A stretch of 5,207 nt of DNA from Bacillota bacterium. Its GTDB lineage: Bacteria > Bacillota > Bacilli > Bacillales > Bacillaceae_J. The notes under the pieces were generated by a model. The model saw nothing but the letters and a program-made list of their open reading frames with translations, did no database searches and was not told the origin of the DNA. Position numbers and translations under genes: made by a program. Below, piece after piece: positions 1-4,909 of this stretch. Numbering within the stretch: position 1 is the stretch's first letter; each line of letters starts with the position of its first letter. The stretch lies in contig JAEWMK010000204.1 in assembly GCA_023457235.1 (NCBI GenBank), positions 1 through 5,207 of the forward strand, written 5' to 3'.

Positions 1-123
1 GCCATAGGTTATAAGGCTTGCAATGAAGAGAATAAATAAGATTAATAGGATAATTCCAATTACTAAAATAGCACGCAGCCATTTTCGCGTTTTATCAAGG
101 TTTTCTTGAGTAATAAGCTCCAA
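1..123 (-). CDS. N-terminus of a membrane-anchored protein, possibly class A penicillin-binding protein (PbpG/PBP2D type); partial
   Basis: Only the first 41 codons lie in the window; the gene runs off the left edge. The visible peptide has a short charged cytoplasmic tail (MELITQENLDKTRKWLR) followed by an uninterrupted hydrophobic stretch at about residues 18-38, typical of an uncleaved signal anchor with the bulk of the protein outside. The start is TTG at 121-123, read on the minus strand, with an AAGGGGGG Shine-Dalgarno at 130-137, about 6 nt away. A second in-frame TTG at 124-126 is too close to that site. From memory of B. subtilis, the gene next to speE is pbpG, encoding the sporulation-associated bifunctional transglycosylase/transpeptidase PBP2D, which has this topology. 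The identity therefore rests on synteny and topology, since no catalytic domain is visible. A hairpin repeat abuts the ribosome binding site. Another anchored protein is possible. Confidence 0.6.
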   Translation of the reverse strand, partial: MELITQENLDKTRKWLRAILVIGIILLILFILFIASLITYG

Positions 124-141
124 CAAAATCCCCCCTTTTTT

Positions 142-201
142 GAGACATGGGGTCGGGAACTGTGTCCCAATTGTGGGACGCGGAACCCGACCCTCCGTCT
201 C
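142..201. repeat. GGGTCGGG-core hairpin repeat, copy A (full, two arms)
   Basis: Two 28-nt arms (142-169 and 174-201) flank a 4-nt loop ATTG and pair along their length. Paired blocks are GAGAC/GTCTC at the base, GGGTCGGG/CCCGACCC in the middle and GTCCCA/TGGGAC at the tip. They are separated by two symmetric internal bulges (about 2 nt each side), with some G-U pairs when read as RNA. The same core recurs at 1266-1325 and 1337-1365, so this is a dispersed family. It sits 1 nt upstream of the A/G-rich ribosome binding region of the minus-strand gene, inside that gene's presumed leader, and in the divergent gap before speE. No T-run follows on either strand, so it is not an obvious terminator. 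It may be a REP/MITE-like element; no transposase is present here. Confidence 0.85.
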
Positions 202-431
202 GATTGCTCTACGAATATTAATAGTATTGGAGGATTTTATAGAAAATAAACATATCCAGGGAAGGTTAGAAAAATTTTCTTGCATTTTTGCAGTAATAAT
301 CTATACTTTTATTTTGGACTTTCGGAATTTCTTCCAGAATTCCATGTTTTTTACGTAAGACATAGGGAACATTAAAAAGTAGATTGTTTGAGGCATTATA
401 GAAAACTTTTTAAGAAAGGAATGAAGAAACG
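202..431 (+). other. AT-rich leader region upstream of speE
   Basis: No gene is seen here. The stretch is AT-rich and holds a possible speE promoter (280-307), a short inverted repeat GGAATT/AATTCC (324-329 and 338-343, 8-nt loop) and the speE ribosome binding site AAAGGA at 415-420. A second weak -10-like TATAGA lies near 397-402 without a good -35. A short out-of-frame ATG reading frame at 421 overlaps speE but begins directly against the Shine-Dalgarno, so it is unlikely to be used. Promoters for the divergent gene must also lie here, but I see no convincing one. Confidence 0.5.
280..307 (+). promoter_or_regulatory. Candidate sigma-A-type promoter for speE-speB
   Basis: TTGCAT (280-285) and TATACT (302-307) are separated by 16 bp. 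The -10 matches the consensus at 5 of 6 positions, the -35 at only 3 of 6. It would give a leader of roughly 115-120 nt before speE. The call rests on pattern alone in an AT-rich stretch where chance matches are common. Confidence 0.35.
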
Positions 432-1259
432 ATGGAATTATGGTTTACTGAAAAACAAACCGAAAGCTATGGTATTACGGCAAAAATCAAGCAGACTTTA
501 CATACAGAACAAACTGAATTTCAAAAGTTAGATATGGTGGAAACTGAGGAATTTGGCAACATGTTGATACTAGATGGAATGGTTATGACAACGAAGAAGG
601 ATGAGTTTGTTTACCATGAAATGGTGGCTCATGTTCCGTTATTCACACACCCGAATCCTGAAAACGTCTTAGTTGTTGGCGGGGGAGACGGTGGCGTTAT
701 TCGTGAGGTCTTAAAACACCCGAGCGTGAAGAAGGCGACGTTGGTTGAAATTGACGGTAAGGTGATTGAGTATTCGAAAAAATTTCTTCCGGAGATCGCT
801 GGGGAGCTCGAAAACCCTCGTGTCGAAGTGATTGTTGGCGATGGCTTCATGCATATTGCCAAGGCTGAAAATGAGTATGACGTCATTATGGTTGATTCAA
901 CGGAACCGGTTGGGCCTGCCGTTAATCTTTTCACAAAAGGCTTTTACGCGGGAATTGCAAAGGCGTTGAAAGAGGACGGGATCTTTGTTGCCCAAACAGA
1001 CAACCCGTGGTTCAAAGCGGATTTAATCCGTGAAGTGCAACGTGATGTTAAAGAAATTTTTCCTATCGTAAAGCTTTATATAGCCAATGTCCCAACTTAT
1101 CCAAGTGGAATGTGGACGTTTACGATCGGTTCGAAAAAGCACGATCCACTTGCAGTGGAAGAAAGTCGTTTCCACGATATTGAAACAAAATACTATACAA
1201 AAGAGCTTCATAAGGCGGCATTTGTGCTGCCACGCTTTGTAGAAGACTTAACAAAATAG
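432..1259 (+). CDS. speE: Spermidine synthase (polyamine aminopropyltransferase)
   Basis: This cytosolic enzyme transfers the aminopropyl group of decarboxylated S-adenosylmethionine to putrescine, giving spermidine and methylthioadenosine. The 275-residue product has the usual bacterial length. The N-terminal beta domain (about 1-65) contains the conserved TLHTEQTEFQ, FGNMLILDG and DEFVYHEM segments. A Rossmann-type methyltransferase fold follows, with GGGDGG at 83-88, the nucleoside-binding acid E106 in VEID, GDG at 136-138, and the active-site DSTEPVGP at 155-162, where D155 is the expected catalytic acid/base. YPSG at 223-226 helps to bind polyamine in the family. The sequence closely resembles B. 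subtilis SpeE as I remember it. ATG at 432 is chosen because it gives the family N-terminus; AAAGGA (415-420) lies 11 nt upstream, a slightly long spacing. It is co-oriented with speB, whose product supplies putrescine, so an operon is likely. No damage is seen. Confidence 0.97.
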   Translation: MELWFTEKQTESYGITAKIKQTLHTEQTEFQKLDMVETEEFGNMLILDGMVMTTKKDEFVYHEMVAHVPLFTHPNPENVLVVGGGDGGVIREVLKHPSVKKATLVEIDGKVIEYSKKFLPEIAGELENPRVEVIVGDGFMHIAKAENEYDVIMVDSTEPVGPAVNLFTKGFYAGIAKALKEDGIFVAQTDNPWFKADLIREVQRDVKEIFPIVKLYIANVPTYPSGMWTFTIGSKKHDPLAVEESRFHDIETKYYTKELHKAAFVLPRFVEDLTK

Positions 1260-1265
1260 AACGTT

Positions 1266-1325
1266 TGGGACATGGGGTCGGGTTCTCTGGACCAAATGGG
1301 ACACAGTTCCCGACCCTGTGTCTCA
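1266..1325. repeat. GGGTCGGG-core hairpin repeat, copy B (full, two arms)
   Basis: Two 29-nt arms (1266-1294 and 1297-1325) surround a 2-nt AA spacer. They share the pairing blocks TGGGAC/GTCTCA (one G-T pair) and GGGTCGGG/CCCGACCC, with bulges at the same places as copy A. The tip is less well paired because the left arm ends GGACCA rather than the GTCCCA seen elsewhere. It begins 6 nt after the speE stop codon and lies in the speE-speB gap. It is followed on the plus strand by A-rich sequence, not a T-run, so it is not a classic terminator. It could protect the 3' end of the speE message or modulate downstream expression; that is inference. Confidence 0.85.
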
Positions 1326-1336
1326 AAAAGAAACTT

Positions 1337-1365
1337 TGGGACGCGGAACCCGACCCTCTGTCCCA
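1337..1365. repeat. GGGTCGGG-core repeat, copy C (single arm)
   Basis: This is a single 29-nt arm, TGGGAC to GTCCCA, carrying the CCCGACCC core. It matches the right arm of copy A in its GCGGAA segment. Its ends TGGGAC and GTCCCA are complementary, so the half unit can form a 6-bp hairpin by itself. It ends 6 nt upstream of the speB Shine-Dalgarno. Copies B and C together occupy about 89 of the 128 intercistronic bases. Confidence 0.8.
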
Positions 1366-1387
1366 TAATTTGAGGAGGAAATTTTAA

Positions 1388-2266
1388 ATGAGATTTGATG
1401 AAACCTATTCAGGTAATGTTTTTATAAAAAGTCACCCGAGCTTTGAAGAGAGCGAGGCCGTATTATACGGAATGCCAATGGACTGGACCGTCAGCTTTCG
1501 TCCAGGCTCTCGCTTCGGCCCGGCTCGAATTCGTGAGGTTTCTGTTGGGCTGGAGGAATACAGCGCCTATTTAGACCGCGAACTTGAAGATGTAAAATAT
1601 TATGATGCTGGTGATATTCCGCTTCCTTTTGGAAACGCCCAACGAAGCCTTGATATGATTGAAGACTTTGTTGGTCAAATTTTAGCAGCAGATAAATTCC
1701 CGCTTGGAATGGGCGGTGAGCACTTAGTTACTTGGCCGGTCATTAGAGCAATGTACCAAAAGTATCCAGACCTTGCGATTATTCATATGGATGCTCATAC
1801 GGATCTCCGCGAAAATTATGAAGGGGAGCCGCTTTCCCATTCAACGCCAATTCGTAAGGCAGCTGAGCTAATCGGACCGCAAAACGTTTTCTCTTTCGGG
1901 ATTCGTTCTGGTATGAAGGAAGAATTCCAATGGGCAAAAGAAGTAGGTATGTATATTGCAAAATTTGAGGTGCTTGAGCCACTCAAAGAAATTTTACCGA
2001 AACTAGCAGGACGCCCGGTCTATGTCACAATTGATATTGATGTACTAGACCCGGCGCATGCACCTGGTACAGGCACAGTTGACGCTGGCGGTATCACGTC
2101 TCGTGAACTTCTAGCTTCAATCCATGAAATTGCTAAATCTGACATAAAAGTTGTTGGTGCTGACTTGGTGGAAGTTGCTCCAATCTATGACCCATCAGAG
2201 CAAACTGCAAATACAGCAAGCAAATTGTTGCGTGAAATGATTTTAGGCTGGGTGCAAAAAAGATAA
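1388..2266 (+). CDS. speB: Agmatinase (agmatine ureohydrolase)
   Basis: This cytosolic binuclear manganese enzyme hydrolyses agmatine to putrescine and urea, the step just before spermidine synthase in the arginine decarboxylase route. The 292-residue product is a full-length ureohydrolase (arginase/agmatinase fold). All six expected metal ligands are visible: H112 in GGEH, D135, H137 and D139 in DAHTD, and D216 and D218 in DIDVLDP. The neighbouring family segments SHSTPIR and PGTGT are also present. It aligns closely by eye with B. subtilis SpeB, from MRFDE at the N-terminus to LGWV near the C-terminus. ATG at 1388 follows a strong GAGGAGG site (1372-1378) with 9-nt spacing. It lies 128 bp after speE with no terminator between them, so the two are probably co-transcribed, although the repeats in the gap may alter relative expression. 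Arginase or formimidoylglutamase are less likely because of the overall match. The arginine decarboxylase gene is not in the window. Confidence 0.96.
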   Translation: MRFDETYSGNVFIKSHPSFEESEAVLYGMPMDWTVSFRPGSRFGPARIREVSVGLEEYSAYLDRELEDVKYYDAGDIPLPFGNAQRSLDMIEDFVGQILAADKFPLGMGGEHLVTWPVIRAMYQKYPDLAIIHMDAHTDLRENYEGEPLSHSTPIRKAAELIGPQNVFSFGIRSGMKEEFQWAKEVGMYIAKFEVLEPLKEILPKLAGRPVYVTIDIDVLDPAHAPGTGTVDAGGITSRELLASIHEIAKSDIKVVGADLVEVAPIYDPSEQTANTASKLLREMILGWVQKR

Positions 2267-2295
2267 TATACGGACAAGCTAATAAAATATAAAAT

Positions 2296-2323
2296 AGGAG
2301 GTTCCAATTCGGAAGCTCCTTTT
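2296..2323 (+). terminator. Rho-independent terminator after speB
   Basis: The arms AGGAG-G-TTCC (2296-2305) and GGAA-G-CTCCT (2311-2320) pair with one internal G-G mismatch around an AATTC loop. The 3' arm runs into TTTTACTTAT, a modest T-run. It begins 30 nt after the speB stop. On the minus strand the same hairpin is followed by ATTTTATATTTTAT, so it could act weakly both ways. Confidence 0.7.
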
Positions 2324-2344
2324 ACTTATATATTAATTAACATT

Positions 2345-2375
2345 AAAAAGGACCTGGAACATATGCTCCAAGCCC
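2345..2375 (-). terminator. Rho-independent terminator of the doxX-family gene
   Basis: Read on the minus strand, GGGCTTGGAGC (2375-2365) and GTTCCAGGTCC (2360-2350) form an 11-bp stem, including three G-U pairs, with an ATAT loop. TTTTT follows (2349-2345). It begins about 30 nt after the doxX stop. Read on the plus strand, the three G-U pairs become A-C mismatches, so the structure favours the minus strand although a T-run (2381-2386) also flanks the other side. Confidence 0.8.
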
Positions 2376-2404
2376 TATATTTTTTAGAATTAATTTTTGA
2401 ATTA

Positions 2405-2926
2405 TTAAGCTGAATGAGGTGCAGCGTGTTTTTCTGCTTTGTGACCTTCTTTGTTAAACATTTTGCGTAAGAAAGGCAATACAAAGCGGTCTAACCCAAA
2501 TTTACCAGCATTATAACCGGCTGCTGCGATAATTAGGCCCATTAAAATATCAGTAGGGTTGTGAGAAACTGTGCCAGCTAATAGGAATGAGAAGTTCATC
2601 ACCATTCCGAAAAAGGCAGCTGCAGTAGTTAAGCATCCAAGCATAAGCCCTAAACCAACTAATGTTTCTCCCCAAGGAACAAGCACGTTGAACAAGCCGA
2701 TGTTAGGTAGTGCAACACCCTCTAAAAATGAATTATACCAACCGTAAACGACTTCACCATGAGTGGCCACTGGATTTGCAATGGCTCCTTTTAAGAAACC
2801 ACTTGCGTCAAAACCTCCAGTTATTTTGCCGAGACCTGCTGTAAAGAAAGCCCAGCCCCAATATATACGAATAATTGTTAAAATACCTGCTGATACATTA
2901 CTTTCTCTTAACCATTTATTAATCAT
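2405..2926 (-). CDS. DoxX-family integral membrane protein
   Basis: The 173-residue hydrophobic protein has about four membrane segments (roughly 13-32, 78-99, 101-120 and 126-146) and a charged, histidine-containing C-terminal tail (KEGHKAEKHAAPHSA). The first segment carries the DoxX-type pattern IRIYWGWAFFTAGLGK, and E87 in PWGETLVGLGLML sits in the second segment as in relatives. Family members include the small subunit of archaeal thiosulfate:quinone oxidoreductase and the bacterial CatD/MhqP-type proteins linked to quinone or thiol stress. The precise substrate of this one is unknown, so no symbol is given. ATG at 2924-2926 follows AAAGGATGG (2934-2942), about 7-10 nt upstream. The gene looks monocistronic: its own terminator lies downstream, and the ubiB-like gene upstream ends in another terminator. 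A Rex/Fnr-like palindrome about 80 bp before the start suggests control by redox state or oxygen. Confidence 0.85.
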   Translation of the reverse strand: MINKWLRESNVSAGILTIIRIYWGWAFFTAGLGKITGGFDASGFLKGAIANPVATHGEVVYGWYNSFLEGVALPNIGLFNVLVPWGETLVGLGLMLGCLTTAAAFFGMVMNFSFLLAGTVSHNPTDILMGLIIAAAGYNAGKFGLDRFVLPFLRKMFNKEGHKAEKHAAPHSA

Positions 2927-3006
2927 GATGTTTCCATCCTTTCGAGATTTATTAATGTTCTTTACATGAATAAGATTACCACGGTTTATAATATTCTAAT
3001 AGTATA

Positions 3007-3024
3007 TTGTGAAGTTGTTCACAA
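3007..3024. promoter_or_regulatory. Rex- or Fnr-type operator upstream of the doxX-family gene
   Basis: TTGTGAA-GTTG-TTCACAA is a perfect 7-bp palindrome with a 4-bp centre. It fits the TTGTGAA-N4-TTCACAA operator of Rex, the NADH/NAD+-sensing repressor of Firmicutes. It also contains TGTGA-N6-TCACA, the Fnr/CRP-type core. On the minus strand, TATACT (3006-3001) lies directly downstream and TTAACA (3032-3027) directly upstream. They could be -10 and -35 boxes bracketing the palindrome, although the 20-bp spacing is longer than usual. Other possible pairs are TTGTGA (3024-3019) with TATTAG (3001-2996) at 17 bp, or a lone TATTAT -10 (2993-2988). In the first two layouts the palindrome overlaps or fills the promoter, which favours repression and therefore Rex. 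I see no good -10 at the position expected for an Fnr activator site centred at -41.5. Confidence 0.65.
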
Positions 3025-3113
3025 AGTGTTAATAAAGTTATGACAGAATATTGAAATCTATGTACAAATATTAGTAACTTTCATAAAGAAAGAGGAAAGA
3101 ATCTTGCAAGTTC

Positions 3114-3153
3114 AAAAAAATAAGCAGGAAATCCCTTGTTGTGAATTTCCTGC
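3114..3153 (-). terminator. Rho-independent terminator of the UbiB-like gene
   Basis: On the minus strand GCAGGAAAT (3153-3145) and ATTTCCTGC (3132-3124) form a perfect 9-bp stem with a 12-nt loop. TTATTTTTTT follows (3123-3114). It starts about 33 nt after the stop codon and separates this gene from the doxX-family gene. Confidence 0.88.
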
Positions 3154-3185
3154 CCACTATTATTTTTAATAAAAAAATAGAGTCT

Positions 3186-4766
3186 CTATAGCCGTCCCGA
3201 TTTATAAATTGAATAAATAATAAACAAAAACATAAGTGTGGCAACAATTGAACCAATTTCAATCACCGGTATTTGCCATAAAAGATTGGCTTGATCGGCA
3301 ATCGCTGAACCAACGATGAGACCGACCATTAAAATGCTAAAGGCTAAAAGAATAATACTAAAAGCGAGTCGGTTGCTTATTTTATCAAGCCTTTGTAAAA
3401 AAAGTTGGAGTTCAGGCACGCTAATTTTAAAATGTAAATCCCCATTTTGAATCGTTTTGGATAGATCTCTTAAATTCTTAGGAACCTGTGATAAAAAATG
3501 AGCATTTTCGGTCCATTGTCTCCATGATTTTTTTAAAATAGTAGTTGGTTCGTAGTGGAGGAAGAACAGCTTTTCACCAAACGGCTCGGCCGCTTTCATG
3601 ATGCTGAACTCCGGATCCAGATTTTCAATAATGCCCTCGAGCACAATCAGCGTTTTTGCCAGAAACGTTAGATCAGAAGGGATTTGGATCCGATGATGAT
3701 AGATAACGGCCAACAAATCATTGATGGCTTCACCGAGACGAAGCTTGCTAAAAGAAATATCGTAATATTTCATGACCAGTTTATCGATTTCATTATAAAA
3801 TGAAGTCATATCCGTTTCTTTCGAAAGCATGCCCATCGATGAAATCGCCTTAATAAGCCCGTCCGTGTTGCCGCGCTGCAAATGAATGATCATGGAGGAA
3901 AAGTGGAATTTTGTATCATCATTCAGTCGGCCCACCATGCCAAAGTCTAAATAGGCAATCCGATTTTCAGGTAATATATAGATGTTGCCCGGATGCGGGT
4001 CCCCATGAAAAAAGCCTTCGATAAAAATTTGCTGAAGCATGGATTGGGTAATTCGATCAGCAATCAGCCTGCGATCATAGCCCTCGGCCTCAAGCTTTTC
4101 AATGTTGCTAACCTTGATTCCCTGGACAAAATCCAGCGTCAAAACTTTTTTAGTAGTATACTTCCAATGAACCTGGGGAATCTGAATTTCAGGTTGAAAG
4201 TTAAACTGTTGGGCAATTCGTTCACAATTTCTGCCTTCAATAAAATAATCAAGCTCAGCACGCAAAGTTTTCGCAAACTCGTTGATTCTTTTGCGAATTT
4301 CATAGGTTTTAGCCCAAGAAATCTTTGATTCCATGCCTCTTGCTAAATCATCGAGGATTTCCAAATCGGTTTCGACAATCGGCACGTCGCTAAAATCTTG
4401 AAAAAGATTTTCTAAGGTATCGCCCAGTTCTTTCTCGATGATTTCTCGAACCTGCTCAAAAGGGAACGATACAACATTATCCTGCAACTGCTCAAGCTCT
4501 CGTGCGATTTCCTTAGGAATGAGGTCGCGACGGGTGCTGGCAATTTGTCCAAGCTTAATAAAAGTTGGTCCTAGTCCTTGCAAAATATTACGAAGCTTCA
4601 CGCCAACCGTTTGCTTGTTCATAAGTTTTTCAGATTCCTGCTGTTTTTTTGATGAAATTTGGTTTGAAAGGCCGAGCCGATATACAAAGTAACTGAAGCC
4701 GTTACGTAAAAAAGCATTCACGATTTCTTGATATCGCCCGGCATGTTTGATTCTTTTTCCAAGCAA
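3186..4766 (-). CDS. AarF/ABC1/UbiB-family atypical kinase-like protein with internal deletion
   Basis: This is a membrane-associated ABC1/UbiB protein; relatives support quinone or isoprenoid lipid homeostasis through an ATPase-like atypical kinase fold. From the TTG start it has 526 residues. Visible motifs are the KxGQ signature FIKLGQ (K71-Q74), AELDYFIEGRN (about 170-180), the hinge-like LTLDFVQGIKV, the catalytic loop HGDPHPGN (254-261), the metal-binding DFG (274-276), and two C-terminal membrane helices (about 468-487 and 498-520). Between DVPI and VETDLEIL (about residues 127-138) the family normally has an alanine-rich AAASIGQVH loop and a VAVKVQRP strand with the nucleotide-binding lysine. 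About 31 residues are absent here, in frame. Full-length Bacillus relatives are about 558 residues as I remember, which fits. The protein may be catalytically dead, a decaying gene, or altered in function. TTG (4764-4766) is preferred over ATG 4803-4805, which lacks a Shine-Dalgarno. A -10-like TATGAT (4806-4801) has no clear -35. Confidence 0.88.
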   Translation of the reverse strand: MLGKRIKHAGRYQEIVNAFLRNGFSYFVYRLGLSNQISSKKQQESEKLMNKQTVGVKLRNILQGLGPTFIKLGQIASTRRDLIPKEIARELEQLQDNVVSFPFEQVREIIEKELGDTLENLFQDFSDVPIVETDLEILDDLARGMESKISWAKTYEIRKRINEFAKTLRAELDYFIEGRNCERIAQQFNFQPEIQIPQVHWKYTTKKVLTLDFVQGIKVSNIEKLEAEGYDRRLIADRITQSMLQQIFIEGFFHGDPHPGNIYILPENRIAYLDFGMVGRLNDDTKFHFSSMIIHLQRGNTDGLIKAISSMGMLSKETDMTSFYNEIDKLVMKYYDISFSKLRLGEAINDLLAVIYHHRIQIPSDLTFLAKTLIVLEGIIENLDPEFSIMKAAEPFGEKLFFLHYEPTTILKKSWRQWTENAHFLSQVPKNLRDLSKTIQNGDLHFKISVPELQLFLQRLDKISNRLAFSIILLAFSILMVGLIVGSAIADQANLLWQIPVIEIGSIVATLMFLFIIYSIYKSGRL

Positions 4767-4772
4767 TGTAGG

Positions 4773-4779
4773 CACCTCC
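4773..4779 (-). promoter_or_regulatory. Ribosome binding site that decides the UbiB-like start
   Basis: Read on the minus strand, GGAGGTG lies 6 nt upstream of TTG 4764-4766, near-ideal for a Bacillus start. The upstream in-frame ATG (4803-4805) has no purine-rich site before it and overlaps a possible -10 box. The protein from TTG begins MLGKRIKHAGRYQEI, the usual N-terminus of Bacillus homologues. Confidence 0.8.
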
Positions 4780-4909
4780 GGGTGTTGTAATCCTACTTTT
4801 ATCATACAACATTTGGCAATTTTGATGGGGTTGAATTTTGTATATTTGGGAACAGATTTGAGGGGCTAGGGTGAAAGTTGGGGTCGGGGCCTACGTACAT
4901 GGAAACAAT
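4780..4909. other. Intergenic stretch upstream of the UbiB-like gene
   Basis: No gene or RNA is recognised in this part. It holds a G-rich segment with one GGGTCGGG (4881-4888), identical to the core of the dispersed hairpin repeat but without partner arms, and two weak -10-like boxes for the minus-strand gene (TATGAT 4806-4801; TATACA 4844-4839). No good -35 was found for either. An ATG at 4899 opens a reading frame that continues through the tandem array to the window end; see the array entry. Confidence 0.4.

Noticed and set aside
140..358. 72-codon plus-strand reading frame starting inside hairpin repeat A
   Set aside because: It begins in the repeat, has no ribosome site and no recognisable protein features. 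A similar MRH.VGNCVP start arises from copy B on the other strand, so it is a by-product of the repeat.
421..531. Out-of-frame 36-codon reading frame overlapping the start of speE (possible leader peptide)
   Set aside because: Its ATG abuts the AAAGGA site with no spacing, and the sequence is simply a shifted reading of speE.
1266..1365. Terminator between speE and speB
   Set aside because: The hairpins are strong but are followed by A-rich sequence rather than a T-run on the plus strand, and their sequence matches the dispersed repeat elsewhere.
3993..4328. 111-codon plus-strand reading frame opposite the UbiB-like gene
   Set aside because: It lies wholly inside a well-supported conserved gene on the other strand and shows no ribosome site or family motif.
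4881..4888. Fourth copy of the GGGTCGGG repeat
   Set aside because: Only the 8-bp core matches; no arms or TGGGAC/GTCCCA ends are present, so it may be chance in a G-rich stretch.
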